Below are positions 8,412-16,966 of a stretch of DNA of 64,000 nt, one piece after another; position 1 is the stretch's first letter, and every line of letters begins with the position of its first letter. The notes below the pieces were generated by a model that was not told the origin of the DNA, did not search any database, and saw nothing but the letters and a program-made list of their open reading frames with translations. A program made the translations under genes and the position numbers. The stretch comes from Sphingomonadaceae bacterium (GTDB lineage Bacteria; Pseudomonadota; Alphaproteobacteria; Sphingomonadales; Sphingomonadaceae). The DNA is taken from NCBI GenBank assembly GCA_027533105.1, contig JAPZTW010000008.1, forward strand, positions 1 to 64,000, written 5' to 3'.

Positions 8412-9461
8412 ATGACCGCAACTGCCGCATGGGGGGCAACCGCCCCCGATTCCGGGCTCAATGCCCTGACCATCGACCGCCGGACCCTGCGCGACGAGGA
8501 CGTGGCGATCGACATCGCCTTTTGCGGGGTCTGCCATTCCGACCTGCACGTCGCCCGCAATGACTGGGGCCGCACGACCTATCCCTTCGTGCCAGGGCAC
8601 GAGATTGTCGGCACGGTCAGCGCCGTGGGTGCCGCCGTCACCCGTTTCAGTGTCGGTGACCGGGTGGCCGTGGGCACCGTTGTGGACAGTTGCCGGCACT
8701 GCGATGCCTGCCACGATGGCGAGGAGAACTATTGCCGCGAAGGCTCGACCGGCACCTATAATGGCAAGGACCGGATCGACGGCTCACCCACTTATGGCGG
8801 CTATTCGGCCAGCATTGTCGTGGCCGAACCCTATGTGCTGCGCCTGCCCGACAGCCTCGACATGGCCGCCGCCGCGCCACTGCTCTGCGCCGGGATCACC
8901 ACCTACAGCCCGCTGAAGAACTGGAACGTCGGCCCCGGCAGCCGCGTCGGCGTGATCGGCCTGGGTGGCCTGGGCCACATGGGGGTGAAGTTCGCCAAGG
9001 CGCTGGGCGCGGAAGTGACCATGATCACCACCAGCCCGGCCAAGGGCGAGGATGCGCGAAAGCTCGGCGCCGATCACGTGCTACTCTCCACCGACAAGGC
9101 GGCAATGCGCGCGGCTGCGGCCAGCTTCGACTTCCTGCTCGACACGATCCCTGTGAAGCACGACCTGACGCGGTACCTGTTCCTGCTCGACCGCAAGGGC
9201 ACGCTGTGCATCGTCGGCATGATCGAGCCGATCGAACCGTTCCATTCCGGGCTCCTGCTCGGCGGACAGAAGGCGGTGTCCGGATCGGGTGTCGGCGGGA
9301 TCGCCCAGACCCAGGAAATGCTGGACCTCTGCGCCGAGAAAGGCATTCTGGCCGAGATCGAGGTGATCCCGGTAAACCAGATCAACCAAGCCTTTGAACG
9401 CATGGAGCGGGCCGACGTGAAGTACCGCTTCGTCATCGACATGAGCACCCTGGAGCGTTGA
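8412..9461 (+). CDS. zinc-dependent alcohol dehydrogenase (MDR family, YahK/CAD-like)
   Basis: NAD(P)-dependent alcohol/aldehyde dehydrogenase of 349 residues. The catalytic zinc site is CGVCHSD and GHEIVG, and the structural zinc site is the Cys-rich CRHCDACHDGEENYC. The Rossmann motif is GLGGLGHMGVKFAKALG. The overall pattern, including YSPLKNW and PFVPGHE, matches the cinnamyl-alcohol dehydrogenase/YahK branch, which reduces broad-range aldehydes with NADPH. GAGGGGAA precedes the ATG. Its stop is 4 bp before the next gene, so the two are co-transcribed. Confidence 0.9.
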   Translation: MTATAAWGATAPDSGLNALTIDRRTLRDEDVAIDIAFCGVCHSDLHVARNDWGRTTYPFVPGHEIVGTVSAVGAAVTRFSVGDRVAVGTVVDSCRHCDACHDGEENYCREGSTGTYNGKDRIDGSPTYGGYSASIVVAEPYVLRLPDSLDMAAAAPLLCAGITTYSPLKNWNVGPGSRVGVIGLGGLGHMGVKFAKALGAEVTMITTSPAKGEDARKLGADHVLLSTDKAAMRAAAASFDFLLDTIPVKHDLTRYLFLLDRKGTLCIVGMIEPIEPFHSGLLLGGQKAVSGSGVGGIAQTQEMLDLCAEKGILAEIEVIPVNQINQAFERMERADVKYRFVIDMSTLER

Positions 9462-9465
9462 AGCC

Positions 9466-10119
9466 ATGACGCATAGTGTTGACCTCTACTGGTCGTTCCG
9501 TTCGCCCTATTCCTATATCGTCGTACCCAAGCTGCTTGAGCTGGAGCGGGACTGGGACGCGCAGGTCAATGTGCGTCCGGTGCTGCCGATCGCGGTGCGC
9601 CAGCCGGATTTCTTTGCCCAGGCCGATCCGCTGTGGTTCAGCTACCTGATGCGCGACTGCGTGCGCAGCGCCGAATTTGCGGGCCTGACGCTGCGCTGGC
9701 CGCGTCCCGATCCGGTGGTGATGGACTATGCCACGCGGACCTATCCCAAGGAGCAGCCCTATATTCACCGCCTGACGCGCCTCGGCGTGCTCGCGGCCGA
9801 AGCCGGCCAGGGGCTGGCGCTGCTGCGCGCGGTCAGCCACCTGATCTGGTCGGGCGAGACCGAGGGCTGGCACCAGGGCGATCACCTGGCCCGCGCCGTT
9901 GCCTCGGCCGGGCTTGATCTTGCCGAACTCGACGCCCGCCAGGAAGCCGAGGCCGAGCGGCTCGACGCAGTGATCAAGGCCAACGAGGCCGACCAGCGGC
10001 TGGGCGGGCACTATGGCGTGCCGCTGATGGTACACCAGGGTGAGCCGTTCTTCGGGCAGGACCGCTATGACCAGCTGGTCTGGCGGATGCGGCAGAACGG
10101 GATGGCGGCGCGGGGCTAG
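9466..10119 (+). CDS. 2-hydroxychromene-2-carboxylate isomerase family protein (DsbA/GST-kappa fold)
   Basis: Thioredoxin-fold protein of 217 residues. WSFRSPYSYI at the N-terminus holds the serine that takes the place of the DsbA cysteine in HCCA isomerases, and GVPLMVHQGEPFFGQDR closes the domain. HCCA isomerases use glutathione in naphthalene and related aromatic degradation; the family is broad, so the real substrate is unassigned. It follows the alcohol dehydrogenase by 4 bp. Its TAG overlaps the stop of the convergent DUF1465 gene as a shared CTAG. Confidence 0.82.
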   Translation: MTHSVDLYWSFRSPYSYIVVPKLLELERDWDAQVNVRPVLPIAVRQPDFFAQADPLWFSYLMRDCVRSAEFAGLTLRWPRPDPVVMDYATRTYPKEQPYIHRLTRLGVLAAEAGQGLALLRAVSHLIWSGETEGWHQGDHLARAVASAGLDLAELDARQEAEAERLDAVIKANEADQRLGGHYGVPLMVHQGEPFFGQDRYDQLVWRMRQNGMAARG

Positions 10120-10583
10120 ATCCGCCCCCCCGGCACCACGCTCAGCCGCGCGCGCAGCGTGGCGATCGCGCTGGGCGCATCGGGATCGCGCTCGCGCCAG
10201 CCGTTGTCGAGCCGCTTGAGCCGGGCGTGAAACCGTTCGGTCGCCTGGATCAGCCCACGCACCTTGGGTTCCAGCATGGCGAGCCGGCGCGGGTCGCTTT
10301 CCGGAAAATCGGCCAGCTTGCCATAGCGGCGCAGCTGGAACTCGCTCAGCTCGCCGTTGAAATAGGCCCGGTGATTGAGCAGCCAGGCCACGGCATGCAT
10401 CATCCGCGTGGTGGTGCGCAGCGCCTCGCACGATAGCGCAACCTGCGTCTCGTCGTCGTCACCGGCGGCCAGATCGAGCCGCCCGGACAGCGCGAAAGTG
10501 GCGCGCACCTCGTCCGACAGGACCAGCGCCTCGCAATAGAGACCTTCCACGATCCGCGGATTGATGCTTGCCGGATTAGCCAT
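10116..10583 (-). CDS. DUF1465 family protein
   Basis: Conserved alphaproteobacterial protein of 155 residues with no known enzymatic function. It is helical and soluble, with the conserved-looking centre TTRMMHAVAWLLNHRAYFNGELS and an Arg-rich second half (LAMLEPKVRGLIQATERFHARL). There is no signal peptide or membrane segment. I assigned the family from memory of this pattern. ATG at 10583 has only a weak ribosome site. Its stop codon shares CTAG with the convergent isomerase gene. Confidence 0.78.
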   Translation of the reverse strand: MANPASINPRIVEGLYCEALVLSDEVRATFALSGRLDLAAGDDDETQVALSCEALRTTTRMMHAVAWLLNHRAYFNGELSEFQLRRYGKLADFPESDPRRLAMLEPKVRGLIQATERFHARLKRLDNGWRERDPDAPSAIATLRARLSVVPGGRI

Positions 10584-10716
10584 TGCCGCCGCGATAGGCC
10601 GGGCAGGCCGCCCTTGCCAAGCGGGTGGACGGGATTACCCCGCCCCATTTTCGCACTGTCCCGTGCGGGGACGGATTTGGTCAAGATCGGGTAAACAGCC
10701 GCCGCACCCGGCGGCT

Positions 10717-10914
10717 TCAGGCGATGATGTCGGGGATCAGGTAATCCTCGATCAGCGCGATCTGGTCCTTCAACCGCAGCTTGCGCTTTTTCAGGCGGGC
10801 GATCTGGAGCTGGTCGGTGCTGCCCGCACCCGACAGGGCATCGATCGCCGCGTCGAGATCGCGATGCTCGATCCGCAGGATTTCCAGCCGTTTCTTCAGC
10901 TCGTCCTCAGTCAC
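10717..10914 (-). CDS. YdcH/DUF465 family small protein
   Basis: Small helical protein of 65 residues: the N-terminal TEDELKKRLEILRIEHRDLD, then a loop and a C-terminal basic helix (QIARLKKRKLRLKDQI) typical of DUF465/YdcH. Members are short cytosolic helical hairpins of unknown role. The GTG at 10914 is preceded by GGGAGGA at ideal spacing; a longer frame to 11022 lacks support. It is divergent from a second DUF465 gene 209 bp away. Confidence 0.83.
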   Translation of the reverse strand: MTEDELKKRLEILRIEHRDLDAAIDALSGAGSTDQLQIARLKKRKLRLKDQIALIEDYLIPDIIA

Positions 10915-11123
10915 CCGGTCCTCCCGCTGCCCCGCCCGTCGCGCGACAAAATCGCCCTGTCGCACCGATCGTCGCAGCCATCGAAACAGGTGCTTCGCAA
11001 GATAGGCGGAATATGCTTCCATGACAATTGCAGCGACCCCGCCGGATAGCGAGTCGGTCCTTTCGATCCGGTAACGCGCGGTGGCTCCTGCGCCCCTGGG
11101 GGCAAACGAAAGGAGTATCCCCG

Positions 11124-11279
11124 ATGGACCAACCGCATGTCAGCGCTTTGCAACTCAAGCACGCGGGTCTGGAACGCCAGATCCAGGACGAACTGAACCG
11201 TCCCCTGCCTGACCTGGCGACGATCCAGGCCCTGAAGCGCCGCAAGCTGCGCATCAAGGAAGAGCTGGCGCACATCTAG
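11124..11279 (+). CDS. YdcH/DUF465 family small protein (paralogue)
   Basis: Protein of only 51 residues, starting MDQPHVSALQLKHAGLE and ending in the DUF465 basic helix (IQALKRRKLRIKEELAHI). ATG 11124 has AAAGGAG 8 nt upstream, a strong ribosome site. It is the divergent partner of the larger DUF465 gene. A GC-rich inverted repeat (CCCGGGCGGGGG near 11296 paired with CCCCCGGCCCGGG) lies just after the stop and may end the transcript, although no T-run follows it. Confidence 0.83.
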   Translation: MDQPHVSALQLKHAGLERQIQDELNRPLPDLATIQALKRRKLRIKEELAHI

Positions 11280-11455
11280 CCAGCCCCAACGCCGCCCCGG
11301 GCGGGGGATCACTCCCCCCGGCCCGGGCGAACGGCACCCAAGACCCCATCATCGCCCCTTCGCCCCGACCGGCCATTCCCGGCGCCGGACTGAATGCGAT
11401 TGCACATTGCGACAGGCGCGTTCCCAAGCGCCGCGCTTTGGGCTAGCACCTGCCC

Positions 11456-13729
11456 ATGCCCAGCTCTGCCGCTTCGGCCGCCCGCACGATCCTGACCCGC
11501 CTGCACGATGTCATGGCTTCGCGCAGCCATGCCCAGGCCAAACTCAACAACGTGGTCGAGATCATCGGCGAGGGCCTCGATAGCGAGGTCTGCTCGATCT
11601 ACCTGCTGCGCGAGGGCATGCTGGAACTGTTCGCCACGCGCGGGCTGGCGCAGGAGGCGGTCCACGTGACCCGCATGGCCGTGGGCGAAGGGCTGGTCGG
11701 CACGATTGCCCAGAACATCGACATGCTGAACCTGGCCGAGGCGACGGCCCACCCCGACTTTTCCTATCGCCCCGAAACGGGCGAGGAAAAGTTCCACTCC
11801 TTTGCCGGGGTGCCGATCGTGCGGCGCGAACGCGCGGTGGGCGTGCTCTGCGTCCAGCATGCCGAGCCGCGCCGCTACGAGGAAGTGGAGATCGAGGCGC
11901 TGCAGACCGTGGCGATGGTCCTGTCCGAACTGATCGCCAATGCCGATCTGGTGGACGAGGAGCAGGCCCTGCTCGGCCCGGCCCAGACCGGGCCGCAGCA
12001 CCTGACCGGCCTCAGCCTGGTCAAGGGTCTGGCCAGCGGGGTGGCCGTGTTCCACCAGCCGCGCATCACCATCGAGCATACGATGGCCGAAGACCGCGAT
12101 GCCGAGCTGCAGCGCGTCTACCTGGCCTTTGACAAGATGCGCGAACAGATCGACCGGATGGCCAGCCAGGCCGAATTCGGCGTGGGCGGCGAGCACGAGG
12201 AAGTGCTCCAGACCTACAAGATGTTCGCCTATGATGAAGGGTGGAGTCGGCGGATCATCGAGGCGATCGACTCTGGCCTGACCGCCGAAGCGGCGATCGA
12301 GCGCGTCCAGCAGCGCACCCGGATGCGGATGCGCCAGATCGACGATCCCTTGCTGGCCGACCGGATGCACGATCTGGAGGATCTCTCCAATCGGCTGCTG
12401 CGGATCGTTTCCGGCCAGATGGGCACGGCCGCCTCGATGGGGCTCAAGCAGGATGCGATCCTGATCGCCCGCAACCTCGGCCCGGCCGAACTGCTCGAAT
12501 ATGACAAGCGCCGCCTCAAGGGCGTGCTGCTGGAAGAAGGCTCGCTGACCGCCCACGTGGTAATCGTGGCGCGGGCCATGGGCATTCCGGTGCTGGGCCG
12601 GCTGCGGTCGCTGCGCGGGGCAGTGCGCGAGGGCGACCAGCTGCTGCTCGATGGCGACCAGGGCAAGGTCACCGTACGGCCCAACCAGCCGATGCTGGAA
12701 GCCTTCGACGCCCGCTTCGCCAAGAGCCGCGAGCGCCAGGCCGCCTACGCCAAGCTGCGCGATGTCGAGCCCTTCACCCGCTGCGGCACGCGCATCACGG
12801 TGCTGATGAACGCGGGCCTGCGCGATGACATGCCCAACCTGGCCCTGACCGGGGCCGACGGGGTGGGCCTGTTCCGCACCGAGTTCCAGTTCCTGGTTTC
12901 CGCCACGCTCCCCGCACGCGAGCGCCAGACCCGGCTCTATCGCGACGTGCTGGAGGCCGCTGGCGACAAGCCGGTGGTGTTCCGCACGGTCGATATCGGC
13001 GGCGACAAGGTGCTGCCCTACCTGCGCCACAACGATGGCGAGGACGAGGAGAACCCGGCGATGGGCTGGCGCGCGCTGCGCGTGGCGCTGGAACGCGACG
13101 GGCTGCTCAAGGTCCAGGCCCGCGCCCTGCTTGAGGCCGCCGCCGGGCGGACGCTCAACGTCATGTTCCCGATGGTCACCGAACCGTGGGAATTCGATGC
13201 CGCGCGCCAGGTCTTCGAGAACCAGCGGGCCTATCTGAAGGCCCAGAAGAAGAAGCTGCCCGATGCGATCCGCTATGGCGCCATGCTGGAAGTTCCGGCG
13301 CTGGCCGAACAGCTCGACGTGGTGGCGCCGCGTCTCTCGTTCCTGTCGATCGGCACGAATGACCTGACCCAATTCCTGTTCGCGGCCGATCGCGCCAATC
13401 CCAAGCTGGCCGAGCGCTATGACTGGCTCAGCCCGGCGATCCTGAGGTTCCTGAAGCGGGTGATGCAGGGCGTGGCCGGGCACAATGTCGACGTGACGGT
13501 CTGCGGCGAAATGGGTGGACGCCGGCTGGAGGCCCTGGCCCTGCTGGGTATCGGCATCCACCGCCTGTCGATCACCCCGGCCTCGGTCGGCCCGATCAAG
13601 GAACTGGTCCGCAAGGTCGATCTCGGTGAAATCGGCAAGGCGATGACCGGCTGGCTCCACGCCCCGCCGCCCAACCTGCGCGAGGCCTTGCTGGGCTGGG
13701 CGCAGGAGCGCGGCATCGATTGCGATTGA
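11456..13729 (+). CDS. ptsP: PTS-Ntr enzyme I (phosphoenolpyruvate-protein phosphotransferase with GAF domain)
   Basis: First phosphotransferase of the nitrogen-type PTS, moving phosphate from PEP to NPr and on to EIIA-Ntr in the cytoplasm. Protein of 757 residues: a GAF domain (about 25-165), the EI N-terminal domain (about 185-310), the swivelling phosphohistidine domain with H367 in GSLTAHVVIVARAMG, and the PEP-binding TIM barrel with FRTEFQF, TVDIGGDK, the loop SIGTNDLTQF and catalytic C683 in VCGEMGG. The length fits PtsP. No NPr or EIIA-Ntr gene is in the window. A possible regulatory input is glutamine or 2-oxoglutarate through the GAF domain, as known for other alphaproteobacteria. 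Confidence 0.95.
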   Translation: MPSSAASAARTILTRLHDVMASRSHAQAKLNNVVEIIGEGLDSEVCSIYLLREGMLELFATRGLAQEAVHVTRMAVGEGLVGTIAQNIDMLNLAEATAHPDFSYRPETGEEKFHSFAGVPIVRRERAVGVLCVQHAEPRRYEEVEIEALQTVAMVLSELIANADLVDEEQALLGPAQTGPQHLTGLSLVKGLASGVAVFHQPRITIEHTMAEDRDAELQRVYLAFDKMREQIDRMASQAEFGVGGEHEEVLQTYKMFAYDEGWSRRIIEAIDSGLTAEAAIERVQQRTRMRMRQIDDPLLADRMHDLEDLSNRLLRIVSGQMGTAASMGLKQDAILIARNLGPAELLEYDKRRLKGVLLEEGSLTAHVVIVARAMGIPVLGRLRSLRGAVREGDQLLLDGDQGKVTVRPNQPMLEAFDARFAKSRERQAAYAKLRDVEPFTRCGTRITVLMNAGLRDDMPNLALTGADGVGLFRTEFQFLVSATLPARERQTRLYRDVLEAAGDKPVVFRTVDIGGDKVLPYLRHNDGEDEENPAMGWRALRVALERDGLLKVQARALLEAAAGRTLNVMFPMVTEPWEFDAARQVFENQRAYLKAQKKKLPDAIRYGAMLEVPALAEQLDVVAPRLSFLSIGTNDLTQFLFAADRANPKLAERYDWLSPAILRFLKRVMQGVAGHNVDVTVCGEMGGRRLEALALLGIGIHRLSITPASVGPIKELVRKVDLGEIGKAMTGWLHAPPPNLREALLGWAQERGIDCD

Positions 13730-13876
13730 CCGCGCAGCCGTTCGGCGCAGGGCATTGCCAGCCTGTCGCATGGCGTACCCCGCAGCGGCTTTTGTCGTTG
13801 ACAGCGCGGCGCAAAACGGGATGGTCGCGGCCCTAGGGGCAGGTTCACACAGCAAAGGGCCGCTTCCGGGGTCGCG

Positions 13877-14869
13877 ATGGTAACTGACGAAGAACACGAA
13901 GCCGAGCTGCCGCTCGAAAGTCCCGGCGTGCTGCTGGCCCGCGCGCGCGAAGCCGCAGGCAAGACCCGCGCCCAGATCGCCGCGCAGACCCGGATTTCCG
14001 AACGCCAGATCGAGGCGATCGAGCAGGACCGGTTTGCCGACCTGCCCTCGCGAACCTATGCGATCGGCTTCTCGCGCACTTACGCCAAGGCTGTCGGGCT
14101 GGATGGCACTGCCATCACCGCGATGGTTCGCGAGGAACTGGGACGACAGCAACCGGAATATGTCAGCCGCCCGGCCCAGGCCTTCGAGCCCGGCGATCCG
14201 GCCCGGCTGCCCGGCAGCCGCGTGGCCTGGTTCGCTGCTGGCGGCCTGGCGCTGGTGCTGCTCGCCGGTTTTGCCTTCTGGCCCAACCTGTTCGCACCGG
14301 GCGGATCGCTGCCCTCGCTGCTGCCCAGGGAAACCCCCGCCCCGGTCGTCACGGCCAGCCCCGCACCCGCGCCGGCCGCGCTGCCGGCTGATGGTCCGGT
14401 GGTCTTCACCGCCACGCGCGACAAGGTCTGGGTGCGCTTTGCCGATGCCCAGGGCCAGCAATTGCTGCAAAAGGAACTGGCGCTGGGCGAAAGCTGGACC
14501 CTGCCGACCGGCCTGCCCGGCGTGACGCTGACCACCGCGCGGCCCGATGGCCTGGCGATTACGGTCGGCGGACGCGCTGTCCCGCCGCTTTCGGCCAGCC
14601 AGCAGCTGATGCGCGATATCCCGGTAACCGGCGCGGCCCTGCTGGCGCGGGGCATTGCCAGCCCGGCGGCGAGCGATCCCGCCGCTGCAACCGCCACGGC
14701 CACCGCCGCTGGCGCCATCCCGGCCAGCAGGCCGACCGCCCGCCCGGCGGCGCAGCGCCCGGCAGTGCCACTGGCCGCGCCGAGCGAGGCCGTGCCGACC
14801 GCCGCCCCGGCGGTGCAGCCAACTGCAGCGCCGACGACGACCACAAATGCCGGAACTGCGGATAGTTAG
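13877..14869 (+). CDS. RodZ-like protein: N-terminal HTH, one membrane helix, C-terminal DUF4115
   Basis: Inner-membrane protein of 330 residues with the RodZ arrangement. An Xre-type HTH (about residues 17-80: LLARAREAAGKTRAQIA and SRTYAIGFSRTYAKAVGL) is followed by a linker, one transmembrane helix (about 115-135: VAWFAAGGLALVLLAGFAF) and a periplasmic domain (about 175-255) with the DUF4115-like DKVWVRFADAQGQQLLQKEL. The tail (about 265-330) is Ala/Pro/Thr-rich low complexity. RodZ links MreB filaments to the elongation machinery. The C-terminal tail is longer than usual. It lies between ptsP and a CpoB-like gene on the same strand. Confidence 0.82.
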   Translation: MVTDEEHEAELPLESPGVLLARAREAAGKTRAQIAAQTRISERQIEAIEQDRFADLPSRTYAIGFSRTYAKAVGLDGTAITAMVREELGRQQPEYVSRPAQAFEPGDPARLPGSRVAWFAAGGLALVLLAGFAFWPNLFAPGGSLPSLLPRETPAPVVTASPAPAPAALPADGPVVFTATRDKVWVRFADAQGQQLLQKELALGESWTLPTGLPGVTLTTARPDGLAITVGGRAVPPLSASQQLMRDIPVTGAALLARGIASPAASDPAAATATATAAGAIPASRPTARPAAQRPAVPLAAPSEAVPTAAPAVQPTAAPTTTTNAGTADS

Positions 14870-14964
14870 GCTTCGACGCTCGACAGGTTAACACCCGCGA
14901 TACTATGTTTCACACGCCCGCCAGCCATGCCCGGCGGGCTGACCGACTGGATGGGACCGACCCG

Positions 14965-16005
14965 ATGAACCGATTTGCCGCCCTGCGCCGCCCTCTGCTG
15001 GCAGCCCTGGCCGTGGCGCTGGCCGCGCCGGTAATCGCGCAAAGCAACGCGACCGACCAGGGCGCGGAAACGCGGATCCGCAAGCTGGAAGCCGAAGTCC
15101 GCGCCTTGCAGCGGCAGGTCTTCCCCGGCGGCGATGGCAAGTATTTCCCGCCGCTGGCCCAGCCCGGGCAGCCCTCCGCCAGCCCCAGCGGCACCCCCGC
15201 CAGCAGCCCGGTGTCCGATCTGCTGACCCGGGTCGATGCGATCGAGGCCCAGCTGGCGCGGCTGACCGCCCAGCAGGAAGAGAACAGCAACAAGCTGACC
15301 CAGCTGGAAGCGCGGCTGGCCGCGCTCGCCACGCCCGCTCCGGCTCCAGTGGCCAGCGTCGCGGCGGCAACGCCCGCAGCGACGGCCACTACGGCAGCCG
15401 CCACGCCCGCGCCCGCGCCGAGCACCGGTGCGGCCACCGGCTCCAACCTGACCGCGATGACCGGCCCCGCGCCGCGCCCCACCGCAACCGCACCGGCCCC
15501 GCGCCCGACCGCAACGCCGACTGCGGCGGCAAGCGCGCGTCCGGCCGCCCGCCCGGCCGCGCCTTCGGCCCAGCGCCTCGCCGCGGTTCGTGCGATAGAG
15601 AAGCCCAAGACCGAGGACGCGGGTGACGACGAGTACAGCTATGGCTTCCGCCTGTGGGAGGCCAAGTTCTATCCCGAGGCGCAGCAGCAACTGATCCTGT
15701 TCCTCGACAAGTATCCGCGCCACGCGCGCCGCTCGTTTGCCCGCAACCTGCTGGGCCGCGCCTACCTGGACGATGGCAAGCCGGTCGAGGCGCAGAAGTG
15801 GTTCCTGGAAAACTACAAGGATCGCCAGTTCCGCGATCGCGCGGCGGATTCGGTGCTGTTCCTGGCCGAGGCGACCAAGCGCCAGAAGGACACCAACCGC
15901 GCCTGCATCGCGCTGGCCCAGTTCGTCGACGAGTTTCCGCGCGAAGCCGCCGGACGCCTGAAGACGCAGTACGATGCCACCCGCGCCGGGCTCAAGTGCG
16001 ATTGA
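14965..16005 (+). CDS. CpoB/YbgF-like periplasmic TPR protein
   Basis: Exported protein of 346 residues. Signal peptide (residues 1-26, MNRFAALRRPLLAALAVAL), a coiled-coil segment starting TRIRKLEAEVRALQRQV, a second heptad stretch around LTRVDAIEAQLARLTAQQ, a long Ala/Pro/Thr linker (about 115-205) and a C-terminal TPR region with repeated YPRHARRSFARNLLGRAYL-like helices. CpoB trimerises and couples peptidoglycan synthesis to Tol-Pal constriction. The ATG at 14965 gives the clean signal peptide; an earlier frame start at 14905 does not. The 3' end overlaps tilS by 32 bp. No tol-pal genes are in the window. Confidence 0.8.
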   Translation: MNRFAALRRPLLAALAVALAAPVIAQSNATDQGAETRIRKLEAEVRALQRQVFPGGDGKYFPPLAQPGQPSASPSGTPASSPVSDLLTRVDAIEAQLARLTAQQEENSNKLTQLEARLAALATPAPAPVASVAAATPAATATTAAATPAPAPSTGAATGSNLTAMTGPAPRPTATAPAPRPTATPTAAASARPAARPAAPSAQRLAAVRAIEKPKTEDAGDDEYSYGFRLWEAKFYPEAQQQLILFLDKYPRHARRSFARNLLGRAYLDDGKPVEAQKWFLENYKDRQFRDRAADSVLFLAEATKRQKDTNRACIALAQFVDEFPREAAGRLKTQYDATRAGLKCD

Positions 16006-16966
16006 TAGGGCGCTTTCGCCCGCATTGATCGAACGCTTCGCCGCCGCCCTGGCGCGGCTCTGGCCGGCCCATGCCGATCCCGCCGCGCGCCTTGCGCTCG
16101 CCGTATCGGGCGGGCCGGACAGCCTGGCCCTGCTGCTGCTGGCCCATGCCGCCCTGCCCGGCCGGATCGCGGCGGCGACGGTCGATCATGGCCTGCGTAC
16201 AGAAAGCGCGGCCGAGGCAGAGACGGTGGCGGAAATCTGCGCCGCATTGGGCGTGCCGCACCGCACGCTGAAGGTTCAGCTCGATCCCGGCAACGTTCAG
16301 GCCGAGGCCCGCGCCGCGCGCTATGCGGCGCTGGCCGGGTGGATGGCGGAAGAGGATCTCGCCGCCCTTGCGACCGCGCACCATGCCGACGATCAGGCCG
16401 AAACCCTGCTGCTGCGACTGAACCGGGCGAGCGGCGTCGCGGGCCTGGCCGGGGTGCGCGCGCTGGGCCCGGTGCCGGGCACGCGCCGGCCGCTGCTGCG
16501 CCCGCTGCTCGACTGGCGGCGGGCGGACCTCGCCGCAGTGGTCCGCGCCGCCGGGCTGACCGCCGCCGATGACCCTTCCAACGCCGACGACCGCTTCGAC
16601 CGCGCGCGGCTGCGCAAGGCGCTGGCCCAGGCCGAGTGGATCGATGTCCCCGCCCTCGCCGCCAGCGCCGCGCACCTCGCCGATGCCGACACCGCGCTGG
16701 AATGGGCGGCCCGGCGCGAGTGGGACGAGGCGGTGACGCGCGGGCCGATGGGGCTGACCTATCGCCCGCAGGCCCCGCGCGCGATTGCCCTGCGCGTCCT
16801 TGCCCGGATCGTGCATGAACTCGATGGGGCGGAGCCGCGCGGCAGCGCCGTGGCGCGGCTGTTCGACAGCCTGGTCGCGCGCCAGCCGATGTCGGTCGGC
16901 AATCTTGTCGCCCGGGCCATGCCCGAAGGCTGGACCTTCACGAAAGCGCCCGCGCGAAAAGCCTAG
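15974..16966 (+). CDS. tilS: tRNA(Ile)-lysidine synthase
   Basis: ATP-dependent enzyme that modifies C34 of tRNA-Ile(CAU) to lysidine so it reads AUA. The N-terminal PP-loop ATPase carries the signature SGGPDS (residues 45-50), then DHGLR and TAHHADDQAETLLLRL. The 330-residue length fits the shorter alphaproteobacterial form. The ATG at 15974 lies inside the end of the CpoB-like gene (32 bp overlap), suggesting translational coupling; the alternative TTG at 16025 would still keep the PP-loop. The stop shares CTAG with convergent glpK. In many alphaproteobacteria ftsH follows tilS; here it does not. Confidence 0.93.
   Translation: MPPAPGSSAIDRALSPALIERFAAALARLWPAHADPAARLALAVSGGPDSLALLLLAHAALPGRIAAATVDHGLRTESAAEAETVAEICAALGVPHRTLKVQLDPGNVQAEARAARYAALAGWMAEEDLAALATAHHADDQAETLLLRLNRASGVAGLAGVRALGPVPGTRRPLLRPLLDWRRADLAAVVRAAGLTAADDPSNADDRFDRARLRKALAQAEWIDVPALAASAAHLADADTALEWAARREWDEAVTRGPMGLTYRPQAPRAIALRVLARIVHELDGAEPRGSAVARLFDSLVARQPMSVGNLVARAMPEGWTFTKAPARKA

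Noticed and set aside
11309..14470. Open frame of about 1050 codons on the minus strand opposite ptsP and the RodZ-like gene
   Set aside because: It mirrors the codon structure of two well-supported plus-strand genes; its translation has no recognisable domain and is rich in His, Gln, Arg and Gly, which is typical of an antisense shadow in GC-rich DNA.
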